Shown here piece by piece: positions 54,578 to 63,343 of a DNA stretch of 64,000 bases (position 1 is the first letter of the stretch; each line of letters starts with the position of its first letter). The notes under the pieces were generated by a model. That model ran no database searches. It was given only the letters and a program-made list of their open reading frames with translations, and was not told the origin of the DNA. Both the position numbers and the translations under genes were made by a program. Source of the stretch: a virus; IMG/VR virus record IMGVR_UViG_3300005731_000127, positions 19,660 to 83,659 of that record. The stretch is one strand, 5' to 3'.

Positions 54578-55125
54578 GCTTTCTCCCTAAGTTTAATAAT
54601 AACCGCAGACCGGCAGATTGCTTGTCCTAGTTTGTCTCCATAAACATCTTCCGGGTCTCCAATAGAGTTTATTAATGAGACTTCAAATCCATCCCCCTTG
54701 CTTAACAATGCAAATTCGGGACGCCACAACGTCATCGCCAGATTCATATCCCCCGCGAAGTCTCGCGGCTTTGTTCGCCATGCGTTGATATGTGTTTCGA
54801 GGTCTTGCTGGTAGGGTTTTCCTTGGCGGTTGGTCCAAAAGTTCCAATCCGTATCTCGCTTAACTCTCTCAATGTCCTCAACGTCAAGCAGTGACTTTAT
54901 TCGGTTGACTGAGAAACGGTGGCTACTGCTTGGTAGCTCGTACCACCAGTTACAGGAGTCCCATTCTTGCCTAAAACCTCGCAGACACTGACGTATCCGT
55001 TCCTCTCGCTCCTTCCCCTCACTGTCAAAGCAACTCAAGTTATCACGAAAGATAATAACCTCGACCGCCTTGTTAAGTTCATCGCCGCTAAGTTCGCGGG
55101 CTTGGGATTCTGTGTAGTGCATCAT
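54574..55125 (-). CDS. hypothetical protein (183 aa), GC-rich
   Basis: Trp-rich (FRQEWDSCNWWYELPSSSHR; WNFWTNRQGKPYQQD). Together with the next three genes it is more GC-rich than the window average. The last part (ALLSKGDGFEVSLINSIGDP) resembles planctomycete/phage conserved hypotheticals. Function unknown. Confidence 0.55.
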   Translation of the reverse strand: MMHYTESQARELSGDELNKAVEVIIFRDNLSCFDSEGKEREERIRQCLRGFRQEWDSCNWWYELPSSSHRFSVNRIKSLLDVEDIERVKRDTDWNFWTNRQGKPYQQDLETHINAWRTKPRDFAGDMNLAMTLWRPEFALLSKGDGFEVSLINSIGDPEDVYGDKLGQAICRSAVIIKLREKA

Positions 55126-55439
55126 GGTGAAACCCTTTTATCTCCTCGACATTTCCAACACGCAGATTCTGAACTGCGATACGGTCCCTGAATACGCTCA
55201 TAGCCTTTACCCGCACATTCAGGGCAAATTATCTTGCTCTGTTCAGCCGACAATTTTCGTTTAAGTTCTTTGATCTCAGAATCTCGGTAGTCCCCTGCCA
55301 ATGGTTGATAGTGGCACATTCCATAGTTCTCGTGACCACTTTCAGCGTGTTCAGCGACAAGTTCAATCTGCTCTTTTGTGGCAGATATCCCCGCTTCGTC
55401 TAGTGCTTCAGAGATACAGACAATCCAATAATCACTCAT
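55122..55439 (-). CDS. zinc-finger protein (105 aa), GC-rich
   Basis: Start at ATG 55439 (MSDYWIVCISEALDEAGISA) overlapping the upstream stop as ATGA. CPECAGKGYERIQGPYRSSE and CWKCRGDKR form DnaJ-like CxxCxGxG and CxxC pairs. Confidence 0.58.
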   Translation of the reverse strand: MSDYWIVCISEALDEAGISATKEQIELVAEHAESGHENYGMCHYQPLAGDYRDSEIKELKRKLSAEQSKIICPECAGKGYERIQGPYRSSESACWKCRGDKRVSP

Positions 55440-55822
55440 TCCCCGCCTCCCACGATTTCGCAAGTATCGAAAATAAGATCATCGAACCATCGCTCAACAG
55501 TCGCGACGAACCAGCCCTGTTGTTCTAAATCTACCTCCTCCCCTTCGAGTGGTTCTCGCGAACACATTTCCTCAATGAGATTATCTCTCAATTTAATAAG
55601 CGTTTGTTCAATCCTAACGTTCGGCGTGGACAACAAATCGGGATGACAGCAAGAGAAGTCTGGAGTACATTCACCCAACCCTCTGTGCTGTCCGTTGTGT
55701 TGTGGTTCGCCAGAAAGCCACCGCAACAATTGCGTTTCCGGTCTAACGACTCGTTCTTTGTTTATTGGGTTCTTCATTATTTCACGCTTTTCAAGAGTCC
55801 GCTCATCAGTAATTTCAGGCAT
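55436..55822 (-). CDS. hypothetical protein with MPEIT start (128 aa)
   Basis: MPEITDERTLEKREIMKNPI start, then WLSGEPQHNGQHRGLGECTP and acidic end. Higher GC. The start is shared with genes at 47476 and 47898. No domain recognised. Confidence 0.55.
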   Translation of the reverse strand: MPEITDERTLEKREIMKNPINKERVVRPETQLLRWLSGEPQHNGQHRGLGECTPDFSCCHPDLLSTPNVRIEQTLIKLRDNLIEEMCSREPLEGEEVDLEQQGWFVATVERWFDDLIFDTCEIVGGGE

Positions 55823-56195
55823 TATTTAACTCCTTAAAGTCGCCACCCATCAAGATATAAATCCGAACCTGTTTCAATAGCTCTCTTGCACTGTCGTCTT
55901 TCTCTTCTTCATAAAAGTCTCGTGATATCGAGAACTTGCTTTCCACTTTCACTCGGTCAAGAAGTTTTAGTTTTGTTTTTATGTTCTTGCAGAGCTTGTT
56001 CCATTTCAAACCTGCATCCCACTCATCGTCGACACATCCAAGCTCCCATTTAATACGGCACGTCTGACACTCAGCAACGCCCGGATTAAACGACGAGTAT
56101 CCACAATCACGAACATTCACATCACCAGTACAGTTCGGACATCGTTCAATCTGAAGTGTTTCAGTTCCCGTCGCTTGTCTTGTAATCTCAGACAT
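55815..56195 (-). CDS. zinc-ribbon protein with M(S/P)EIT start (126 aa)
   Basis: ATG 56195 (MSEITRQATGTETLQIERCP) overlaps the upstream TGA as TGATG. CPNCTGDVNVRDC and CQTCRIKWELGC form a zinc ribbon of the Lar-like or restriction-alleviation type, though the family is not certain. Higher GC. Confidence 0.58.
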   Translation of the reverse strand: MSEITRQATGTETLQIERCPNCTGDVNVRDCGYSSFNPGVAECQTCRIKWELGCVDDEWDAGLKWNKLCKNIKTKLKLLDRVKVESKFSISRDFYEEEKDDSARELLKQVRIYILMGGDFKELNNA

Positions 56196-56356
56196 CACTC
56201 ACCCTCATTTGATCGCAGATATAAATTGTCTTTACACTCTTTGCAGATATTATACTGATGCTCAGTTATCCTTGGTGGGGATATTGTAAAGTTTCTGAAT
56301 GGAATTACAAGAGTAATTACTGAATTTTTTTCAGTTTTACATTTTTGGCACTTCAT
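56195..56356 (-). CDS. small zinc-ribbon protein (53 aa)
   Basis: ATG 56356 overlaps the upstream gene's stop region by 4 bases; TGA 56195 overlaps the next start. MKCQKCKTEKNSVITLVIPF then YNICKECKDNLYL: two CxxC pairs. Both overlaps support it. Confidence 0.58.
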   Translation of the reverse strand: MKCQKCKTEKNSVITLVIPFRNFTISPPRITEHQYNICKECKDNLYLRSNEGE

Positions 56357-56823
56357 ACCTTGATTCCCGATTTTTCAATAGCTTGATCATTTTTGCGTTT
56401 AACTTCAGAATCAGCGATTTCTTTCACAACTTCCGAGATAGATTGCTGTGCGTCGTCAGCGTTGTCACAGTAATAGACTACACCTTGAAGAAATTTATAA
56501 TCGAATCCGGAATCTACGTCAATATCTTTTTCTGAAATAACTTCTACAACTTTATAATCCGAAGTCATACAAATACTCCCAACATCAAGTTTTTCCGTAG
56601 AAAGAAACACATATTCACCACTATATCCAGACTTGTATTTGCAAGAATAACTGTAGTACGATCCACGCCGTTTAACAATTTCTGCTGCCAGCGATTTGTT
56701 TTTATTGCCACTTGTCTCCTTGTAAGCAAGCGAGCCAATTGAAGCCTTGTAAGGACTGTAAAAATCGTAAGGATAGAAAGATTCCAAAGATTTTATCATA
56801 TACTTTTCATCACCCATAATCAT
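56353..56823 (-). CDS. hypothetical protein (156 aa)
   Basis: MIMGDEKYMIKSLESFYPYD start, aromatic and beta-rich (GSYYSYSCKYKSGYSGEYVF), helical charged end. It follows the Rnl1-type ligase with an ATGA overlap, so it might be an accessory factor. Confidence 0.5.
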   Translation of the reverse strand: MIMGDEKYMIKSLESFYPYDFYSPYKASIGSLAYKETSGNKNKSLAAEIVKRRGSYYSYSCKYKSGYSGEYVFLSTEKLDVGSICMTSDYKVVEVISEKDIDVDSGFDYKFLQGVVYYCDNADDAQQSISEVVKEIADSEVKRKNDQAIEKSGIKV

Positions 56824-57899
56824 TCTCCTAATTTTTTCTGAACCTCGTTCAGTAACGGTGTTAAATTTTTGTTAATTTCTTCATCCGGAGTTGTTCCGTT
56901 TTTTCTTGCGGAAAACAAGTAACAGGACAGTTTACAATCTTTAACCGCAAGTGCAAACTTTTTCTGATTCTTTTCATCCCAAAAACAAAACCAGTAGTTG
57001 TTGACTTCTTCTTTTATTTGTTCAACTGCGGTCTTTACCGCATCAATACGAGTTTTCATTTCTGGAAAATATGTTAAGACCTCATCTAGTTCTCCATTCA
57101 TAATTAATGGTAGAATATTCTTAACGTGAGCAATGTTCCCGTTATTTGAAAGACGATGAAGCGATAAATAACTCGAACTTTTGCATTTTATGCGAAGATT
57201 ATTGCGGTCACGCAAAACGTATCCTTCAAAAGTCGGATCATCTGCTTCCATTTGCTTAACAGCGGATAAAACCTCCTCTTCTGAGGCAAAAACTTCATGA
57301 GAAGCGAATTCTATTCCTTCAACTAATTCTTCACAAAGAACTTGACCTCTACTAAGCTCGTCATGAGCATCAAAAACAGATAAAAGAAAAGCAGTTGGTT
57401 TTTCGTAATCACGAACGATTTTATTGTAACGAGAACATAGTTCGAAACAATACGTTAAACTTGGGTCTAATTCACGCCAATTAGGACACGCCAGAGTAAA
57501 TAGTTCACGCCAAGTCATTCCGCTACTTCCGACTTCTCCGTGTCCGAATGAATTTCTCGTATTTAAGTGCATTTCTCCCTGCCAAGAATAGACAGTAATT
57601 AAGGAACCGTCTTCCTTGTGGAATCCACAGAAGTCAGACCAATCGAAATTCTTATCATCGTCCGTCTCTCCGAGATTGAAGAATCGCGTGAACGAACGAG
57701 CGACTAAAGCCCAATCATTGTTTGAGTCAAGAACTAATCCGCGACACTCACGAACAATTGGTGCGGTTTTATGTTTCGCAGAATCAATCTGAGAATAGTT
57801 AAGGATAACACGCCCATCTTCATGACGTGTATTTTTAATTCCATAATATTCTTCGAGTTTTTCCAGCGACTGCTTACGCAGAAAATCTTGGACTAACAT
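56820..57899 (-). CDS. RNA ligase, T4 Rnl1-type
   Basis: 359 residues. RECRGLVLDSNN and RSFTRFFNLGE precede motif I FHKEDGSLITVYSW (Lys nucleophile); motif III YCFELCSRYNKIV, motif IV EGYVLRD and motif V RIKCKSSSYLSL follow in Rnl1 order. T4 Rnl1 repairs tRNA anticodon-loop breaks made by host nucleases, with Pnk healing the ends; PNK-type genes lie at 58557 and 62092. Confidence 0.9.
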   Translation of the reverse strand: MLVQDFLRKQSLEKLEEYYGIKNTRHEDGRVILNYSQIDSAKHKTAPIVRECRGLVLDSNNDWALVARSFTRFFNLGETDDDKNFDWSDFCGFHKEDGSLITVYSWQGEMHLNTRNSFGHGEVGSSGMTWRELFTLACPNWRELDPSLTYCFELCSRYNKIVRDYEKPTAFLLSVFDAHDELSRGQVLCEELVEGIEFASHEVFASEEEVLSAVKQMEADDPTFEGYVLRDRNNLRIKCKSSSYLSLHRLSNNGNIAHVKNILPLIMNGELDEVLTYFPEMKTRIDAVKTAVEQIKEEVNNYWFCFWDEKNQKKFALAVKDCKLSCYLFSARKNGTTPDEEINKNLTPLLNEVQKKLGE

Positions 57900-57916
57900 A
57901 ATACTGCCTTCTTCTT

Positions 57917-58198
57917 TTAATCCCTAAAAATATGATCGATTAATTCATCAATAAGGTTTGTTGTTTTTTTATCATCAAGATCGTTAACGTAACCATCTTC
58001 ATCAAGCATTATGAAGGTGACTCCCGCTTTAGCAAGTGCGGCATAAATTTCAAAATAATAACAACCATCCCCAAAAGGTCTCTTGCCACTAAAACATTCT
58101 TGCTCTTTCATTACTTTTTTTAAGAGTTTTTGCAACTGCTGCTTGATTGAAGTTGTTTCATCATAAGGACTTGCGAGAATTTTATCGTAATTAATCAT
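57917..58198 (-). CDS. hypothetical protein (93 aa)
   Basis: Helical N-terminus (DETTSIKQQLQKLLKKVMKE) and FYFEIYAALAKAGVTFIMLD-like end with LIDELIDHIF. No family recognised. Confidence 0.5.
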   Translation of the reverse strand: MINYDKILASPYDETTSIKQQLQKLLKKVMKEQECFSGKRPFGDGCYYFEIYAALAKAGVTFIMLDEDGYVNDLDDKKTTNLIDELIDHIFRD

Positions 58199-58282
58199 TT
58201 AGTAACTCCTTAACTTGTTGTTTAATCTTATCAATTTCTCGTCTTTAAAATATTTTTGTTCACTATTCCGTATATTGTTATC

Positions 58283-58492
58283 TTAATTTGGACAATCAAT
58301 AATTGTAAATCCTAAATCTAAAATTTCATTAATCTCATTTTCACTACCATCACCTTCCCAAGACCATTCCATACAAGTTTGAAAAAGTCCTACTTCTGGT
58401 TCTAACCCAATATCTGGAATATATTTATTAGCTTCCCAAAAGTTTTTAGGAACGAAATGCCAAACTTTATAATCCGGGTCATTGTTATACAT
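58283..58492 (-). CDS. hypothetical acidic protein (69 aa or slightly longer)
   Basis: From ATG 58492. The frame stays open upstream to 58564 and reads protein-like sequence (ESEIIDEVKNPDFKNWYAMY), so a non-ATG start near 58552 is possible. NNDPDYKVWHFVPKNFWEAN and CMEWSWEGDGSENEINEILD show no known domain. Confidence 0.45.
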   Translation of the reverse strand: MYNNDPDYKVWHFVPKNFWEANKYIPDIGLEPEVGLFQTCMEWSWEGDGSENEINEILDLGFTIIDCPN

Positions 58493-58556
58493 AGCATACC
58501 AGTTTTTAAAATCTGGATTTTTTACTTCATCAATAATTTCTGATTCGTTAATTACT

Positions 58557-59045
58557 CTATTCCTTCATTTTCTTATCTAATATAAGCTGCCTAATCTCGA
58601 ACTCAATTATAACTTTATCTTGGAATCTATCAAGCATTGCCTGAATCACTTCTTTCGGAACTCCATGAGTATTTCTTTTGAAGCATTCATCAACATCATA
58701 ACGCCAATCCGAGTCGGCTTCAACTACAATTACTTCATAATCATGATTTATTGCCATTTCGGCATATGGTTTGATTTCTTTCCATGTCGTGTTTGTATTG
58801 TCGACTATAACACACTCTTCGCTGTTATGCAAGTGCTGTTTGACTCTTTTTTGATTCCATCGGTGGGCTACTCCAATTTTTGCACGATCAAAGACGTATG
58901 GATTATCTTCATCGACATACCAATAATCATCTGTACTACAGATATGGCAGGTAAAATCAAGTCGCTCCATGTCCTCTTTTATTTGTTTCGCGGTATAGGA
59001 TTTACCTGACCCCGGAATTCCGCGAGTGATAATAATTTTTTTCAT
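58557..59045 (-). CDS. P-loop polynucleotide-kinase-like protein
   Basis: 162 residues. IIITRGIPGSGKSYTAKQIK is a Walker A loop; CVIVDNTNTTWKEIKPYAEM and later CFKRNTHGVPKEVI are typical of the PNK/N4BP2-type kinase branch that phosphorylates 5'-OH RNA or DNA ends. No phosphatase domain. It probably acts with the RNA ligases. Confidence 0.8.
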   Translation of the reverse strand: MKKIIITRGIPGSGKSYTAKQIKEDMERLDFTCHICSTDDYWYVDEDNPYVFDRAKIGVAHRWNQKRVKQHLHNSEECVIVDNTNTTWKEIKPYAEMAINHDYEVIVVEADSDWRYDVDECFKRNTHGVPKEVIQAMLDRFQDKVIIEFEIRQLILDKKMKE

Positions 59046-59455
59046 TTTGCACCATATGTTTGCAGGAAGTATAATGCAAGTTCGTACTTGTCCTTCATAC
59101 TTCCCCTTTTTAATGTTTTTAGATTATCTTTCAGGTCCGCAATTTTTACAGTAGTTGCATACATATTATCGGAGACTCTTAAGATGTAATCTTTGTACGA
59201 TTCTTTTTCTTTTTTTGTAATAGCGTAAACACCGTCCGCGACAGATTCACCAAAACCATCGCGTATCTCGTCGATAGTTACATCAGTATCCTCAACAACA
59301 TCATGTAGCCAAGCAACACAAATAGTTGTTTCATTAAGTCGCTGTACTGCTTTTGCAACAGCCTGTGGATGAACAATGTAGGGTTCGCCACCCCATCGTG
59401 TTTGCCCTTCGTGTGCTTTAGTTGCCAACGATATTGCTTTTTCGACTTTAGTCAT
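59042..59455 (-). CDS. HD-domain (p)ppGpp hydrolase-like protein (SpoT/MESH1 type)
   Basis: 137 residues. AHEGQTRWGGEPYIVHPQAV, CVAWLHDVVEDTDVTIDEI and VKIADLKDNLKTL are the metal-binding H...HD...D motifs and the ED motif of RelA/SpoT hydrolase domains. No synthetase domain. Phages may use it to lower host alarmone. Confidence 0.82.
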   Translation of the reverse strand: MTKVEKAISLATKAHEGQTRWGGEPYIVHPQAVAKAVQRLNETTICVAWLHDVVEDTDVTIDEIRDGFGESVADGVYAITKKEKESYKDYILRVSDNMYATTVKIADLKDNLKTLKRGSMKDKYELALYFLQTYGAK

Positions 59456-59463
59456 GATTTTTC

Positions 59464-60018
59464 CTATATTAATCTTTCAAACGAGATAGATTCACAATGA
59501 TCCATTGCTAAATAATACGCTGACTGATAATCATTATTAATAGCTTTTACGTATAAATTATATTGAGATTTACGAATTTTAAACGATCTTATTGAAGATT
59601 CGTAATTAATCCAACTTGATTCTAAGGCTTTATTTAGTTCAGAGCTTCCTAAGTCGCTACCCTTTTTTATAGGCGGAATTGCTATCTTGGGTTCCTCTGG
59701 TTCTTCTCCAAAATATTTATATTCGTTTTTTAGTATATCAATGTAAGCTGAACCAATTTCATCGGTAGTGTCTGCTTTGTAATATGACGTTGTATGATGA
59801 CCTTCATAAACAATAATATTGTGTTCTTGTAAAGACTGATCCAGTAAGTCTAAACGTTTATTCAATTGTTTATCATTAAGCTTAAATCTTTTACGGACAT
59901 TCCTTAAGCATGGAACTGTATCTTTTAATTTTTCACAATATTCCTGCAAATGGATATATTCACCATCATCCTTAAAAAACAGGGTCTTATTTTTTGCCTG
60001 AAATTCTAAAATATTCAT
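59464..60018 (-). CDS. hypothetical protein (184 aa)
   Basis: Start at ATG 60018 (MNILEFQAKNKTLFFKDDGE), one base after the upstream gene; an earlier in-frame Met lies inside that gene. The first ~70 residues (CEKLKDTVPCLRNVRKRFKL) are helical and could be a winged-helix-like DNA- or RNA-binding part. Unknown. Confidence 0.5.
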   Translation of the reverse strand: MNILEFQAKNKTLFFKDDGEYIHLQEYCEKLKDTVPCLRNVRKRFKLNDKQLNKRLDLLDQSLQEHNIIVYEGHHTTSYYKADTTDEIGSAYIDILKNEYKYFGEEPEEPKIAIPPIKKGSDLGSSELNKALESSWINYESSIRSFKIRKSQYNLYVKAINNDYQSAYYLAMDHCESISFERLI

Positions 60019-60019
60019 A

Positions 60020-60670
60020 TTACCACCCCTTAAGATCACCACTATGATGATCCGATACAAAAATTTCCATAGACATTGCCAGCTTATGCAGGTCTGTGAA
60101 CTTCACAGGCTTAAAATTCCACATTGGATTGTCTAACCCCATATCAAAAATACGCCCTCGACACAAATCTTTATGCAAGTTGTTATGACAGTGACCGTGC
60201 AGCATTATAGAGCCGCGACCGCTCTCGTTCCAGCTTGCAAACGGATAGTGACTCAAACAGTGCAGAACTCCATTATAACGAAATTCCGTATAATGTCCAG
60301 TCCAAACGAACAAATCCCGGTTATTCCATACGTTTTTGTCGTGATTTCCAAAGACTGTCGCTACATTCTTGCAGTTGATTCTACTGCGAAATTCTGCAAC
60401 CTTGTCTTTTCCGCCAAATGACCAGTCACCAAGATTAATCAAGATATCATCGACGCCCACGGTATCGTTAATATTTTTGACCAACTGATTAGTCATAGCG
60501 AACTGATCCTCAAACTCACGATCCGCCCCTTTGTCCCACACAGTAGAACCAGAGCAGAGGTTTTTATGGTAAGCGTGAGTGTCGCTAGTAATATACAGGC
60601 GATTAAGATCACCCACTTCCATATTCATAAAATTAAAGTTTTTGTACCAGTTTTTCATTAAAACATCCAT
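60020..60670 (-). CDS. calcineurin-like metallophosphoesterase
   Basis: LYITSDTHAYHKNLC, ILINLGDWSFGG, ATVFGNHDKNVW, LSHYPF and IMLHGHCHNNL are the five metal-binding motifs (DxH, GD, GNHD/E, H, GHxH) of the metallophosphoesterase family. Start taken at ATG 60670; several other Met codons follow and a TTG lies at 60703. Substrate unknown; phosphodiesterase on nucleotides or RNA ends is possible. Confidence 0.82.
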   Translation of the reverse strand: MDVLMKNWYKNFNFMNMEVGDLNRLYITSDTHAYHKNLCSGSTVWDKGADREFEDQFAMTNQLVKNINDTVGVDDILINLGDWSFGGKDKVAEFRSRINCKNVATVFGNHDKNVWNNRDLFVWTGHYTEFRYNGVLHCLSHYPFASWNESGRGSIMLHGHCHNNLHKDLCRGRIFDMGLDNPMWNFKPVKFTDLHKLAMSMEIFVSDHHSGDLKGW

Positions 60671-60719
60671 TGAAAAAGTTTGATAGTTCCGAATTTTCCG
60701 CAATTACAATCTGGTTTTT

Positions 60720-61025
60720 TTATAAGGGGCATTCTGACTCAGTCTCCTCTTTTGGATCGTCAGAGAGGTATTCGATAAGGCATTTTTTTGAAAATAACTC
60801 TTGACACAGTTTTTGAATTTGTTGATTCGTTTTAGGCTTACCGTAAGCACGGATACGCGATGAGTCAGGTAGGTCACTGATTGTAGATATTATCATACGA
60901 TTTTTTTTACCAAAAAATGTTGATTGCGTATAAGTTACGCTTATTACATCACGATGCTCCTCTGTGCTGAAACCCATTTGGGAAATAGCGGCTTTTAAAA
61001 GAATTTTGTCTTTAATATTAAGCAT
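60720..61025 (-). CDS. hypothetical protein (101 aa)
   Basis: ATG 61025 (MLNIKDKILLKAAISQMGFS) overlaps the upstream stop. Beta-rich centre (VISVTYTQSTFFGKKNRMII) and acidic end. No family recognised. Confidence 0.5.
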   Translation of the reverse strand: MLNIKDKILLKAAISQMGFSTEEHRDVISVTYTQSTFFGKKNRMIISTISDLPDSSRIRAYGKPKTNQQIQKLCQELFSKKCLIEYLSDDPKEETESECPL

Positions 61026-61504
61026 TAATCTCTCCAAAAGTTAATAATAGGTTTAGAATTGTCTTTTGCGTATTGAACAGTGTAATGCGTTCCGCCCTTT
61101 TTGACTTCAGGATTCAATAAAGAAAATACAATATCACAATCGTCAACCATAGCTCTATCACGTACATGAAAGCACTCACGACTGTAGCTAGGTGACAAAA
61201 TAAATTCTTTAGTTGCTCGTTTACGAATTTCTGCATATTTCTTTTTACTTGTTGAATGCCATCGATCACCTTGTCCTTCAAACGGGATGTATAAGTGAAT
61301 AGGTAGTCTACACTCCAATGCGGTTTCCGCAACCCAAGTGTCCCATCCAATTGCTCCACCAACTATAACATGCTTTGGTTTGATTGCAAGAAGTTTTTGC
61401 TTCAATTCAGATTTTAATGCAATCAGCCAAGGGTGTTCCTCGTTAAATAAACAAGGACAAAACTGAGGTCTGTGACCTGTTGCTGCTACTATACTTTTTT
61501 CCAT
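61025..61504 (-). CDS. SLOG/DUF1273-like protein
   Basis: 159 residues. IVAATGHRPQFCP, VIVGGAIGWDTWVAETALEC, PFEGQGDRWHSTSK and RDRAMVDDCDIVFSLL, KKGGTHYTVQYAKDNSKPI follow the DUF1273/YpsA branch of the SLOG nucleotide-binding superfamily (also DprA-like). Such proteins bind nucleotide-derived ligands. Role in phage unknown. Confidence 0.75.
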   Translation of the reverse strand: MEKSIVAATGHRPQFCPCLFNEEHPWLIALKSELKQKLLAIKPKHVIVGGAIGWDTWVAETALECRLPIHLYIPFEGQGDRWHSTSKKKYAEIRKRATKEFILSPSYSRECFHVRDRAMVDDCDIVFSLLNPEVKKGGTHYTVQYAKDNSKPIINFWRD

Positions 61505-61520
61505 ATTTTTTATTCTCTAT

Positions 61521-62072
61521 CTAAGAAAAGGTCTTCTTGAGTTTACTTAATTTTTTAATCATGCCGTCGATACCGAGCATCATTTCGTCGTCAATTGTTT
61601 CGTATGTACTTATAACATAATCACACAAAGAATCTATATTATTTTCTTGCGATTTGATCATTTTGTATACATCTTCTTCTACGCACTTATACTCTTCACG
61701 AATAACCTTAGAAATATAATCGTATGTTAAACTGTGCTTCTTCTGAGAATTAACCTTTTTCCAAATTTTCAATATATTCGGAAAATCCAATTCTCTATTT
61801 TTTCTAATTTTGTTTAAAGCGATAGCTTGTGATTCATTAGTTAAATCAGGAAGGTTATTCGCCTCTAAAGCGTCTTTAATATCAACAATAGATATTTTTG
61901 AGTAAAGACCACTCTTTGAAATACACCATTTTTCTTGACAGTATTTAGTCATTGTTTTGTGGGTTTGTTTGAATAATTTTTCATCACGAATTTTTCTTAA
62001 AGCATAGCCCATTTTAAATGGCTGATCTAAACACGAAAGAATAATTTTCTCTTGAACTTGAAGTTGTCTCAT
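61521..62072 (-). CDS. hypothetical protein (183 aa)
   Basis: Almost entirely helical and charged (YALRKIRDEKLFKQTHKTMT; LNKIRKNRELDFPNILKIWK). No family recognised. Lies directly after the bifunctional PNK gene. Confidence 0.55.
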   Translation of the reverse strand: MRQLQVQEKIILSCLDQPFKMGYALRKIRDEKLFKQTHKTMTKYCQEKWCISKSGLYSKISIVDIKDALEANNLPDLTNESQAIALNKIRKNRELDFPNILKIWKKVNSQKKHSLTYDYISKVIREEYKCVEEDVYKMIKSQENNIDSLCDYVISTYETIDDEMMLGIDGMIKKLSKLKKTFS

Positions 62073-62091
62073 TTTTATTTTTCCTCAATAC

Positions 62092-63021
62092 TCATATAAT
62101 ACTACAAGCTAAAAACATACTAGGATGAATAGCTTTGACACCGGCTTTATTGTATTCTTCGAGACGTATATGATCATCATCAATTACAGTTACGTCCCGA
62201 ATATCAAGTTTATCACGCCTCATAATGTTTTGCAACATATTTAGTTTGTATTTTTTGTTTCCGATAAAATACGACTGATTTACGAACGGCGTATTTTTAC
62301 TAATCCACGATCTTTTATCCTCTATGCATAAACTATCTGGAGCAGCAGACAATACATTAATAGTCTTTCCTTTACTACTCAGTTTTTTAAGCCTATCTAT
62401 AACCGGACCAACCGGCTTTGCTAAAGAAAAATATTGCCCATCAACAAAATCAATTCCACCCAATTCATCTTTTGGAATATCTTGGTATGCGGCGATTGTG
62501 CCATCCATATCTACAAAGAAAATTTTATCATTGTAATAATGTATATAAGTAACATCATGAACTAATGGTATCAATTTATTAAGACACCTGTTAAATCGAA
62601 CAGATTTGCGTATAATCGCTTCTTCAGGAACAACGAACGATCTATCACGACCCTTGTTTCGTTGAATACAAACGCTTGCCGGAGTGTCAAATACAACTAA
62701 TTCAATATGATACCCATTATTAAAAGCATAATCAATTTGGTTTATAGTATAACTATTATTAATCCCGCCACCATCTACGATTATTTCTACCCCTTCGTTA
62801 ATCAAAGATTTGAATTCATCATCAGCTATTTTCACAGATTTTTCGTGTAAATCTTTTAATTCATTTGAATTAGAAAGTACGCTTAGTTTTTTTATTAACT
62901 TTTCTTTAATGTTGTCGGCTGAAATAATGTGGTATTTTTCTTCAGCACCAAAAAAGGTTTGCTGATTAATCCAAGTTGACTTTCCACTACCCGGTAGACC
63001 AAATGTAAATTTAACTATCAT
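62092..63021 (-). CDS. bifunctional polynucleotide kinase/phosphatase (T4 Pnk-like)
   Basis: 309 residues. N-terminal kinase: FTFGLPGSGKSTWINQQ (Walker A) and RNKGRDRSFVVPEEAI. C-terminal HAD phosphatase: IFFVDMDGTIAAYQDI (DxDGT), LSAAPDSLC and VIDDDHIRLEEYNKAG. This kinase-then-phosphatase order is that of T4 Pnk, which converts 2',3'-cyclic or 3'-phosphate and 5'-OH ends to ligatable ends. It supports an RNA repair pathway with the two ligases. Confidence 0.85.
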   Translation of the reverse strand: MIVKFTFGLPGSGKSTWINQQTFFGAEEKYHIISADNIKEKLIKKLSVLSNSNELKDLHEKSVKIADDEFKSLINEGVEIIVDGGGINNSYTINQIDYAFNNGYHIELVVFDTPASVCIQRNKGRDRSFVVPEEAIIRKSVRFNRCLNKLIPLVHDVTYIHYYNDKIFFVDMDGTIAAYQDIPKDELGGIDFVDGQYFSLAKPVGPVIDRLKKLSSKGKTINVLSAAPDSLCIEDKRSWISKNTPFVNQSYFIGNKKYKLNMLQNIMRRDKLDIRDVTVIDDDHIRLEEYNKAGVKAIHPSMFLACSII

Positions 63022-63028
63022 AATATTC

Positions 63029-63343
63029 CTAGTATAAAGTTTTCAAAACATTGAATAAACGATTTGAGTCCAAATCATTGTACGATAATCTTTTTTGAAT
63101 CAATTTTTTAAATTTTACAAGTTCTTTTTCTGTGGGGTTTCTGTTGCCCTTTTTTACATTACATCGCTGGCAACAAAGAACGTATTTAAACATAAAGTTG
63201 ACTCCGTCATTTTTACGAAATCTACTTTTTGGAAAAACGTGATCGAGAGTGCATTGCTTGCCAAAAAAACGACCACAGAAAAAACAATTCTTTTCACCAT
63301 TAGAAGATAAGTAGATTTTTTGCTTACGTTTTTGGTTGCTCAT
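63029..63343 (-). CDS. HNH endonuclease (McrA-like, 104 aa)
   Basis: CFFCGRFFGKQCTLDHVFPK and CCQRCNVKKGNRNPTEKE give the CxxC...DH...CxxC N-K core of HNH nucleases. Basic N-terminus. Overlaps the next gene's end by 20 bases. Confidence 0.8.
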   Translation of the reverse strand: MSNQKRKQKIYLSSNGEKNCFFCGRFFGKQCTLDHVFPKSRFRKNDGVNFMFKYVLCCQRCNVKKGNRNPTEKELVKFKKLIQKRLSYNDLDSNRLFNVLKTLY

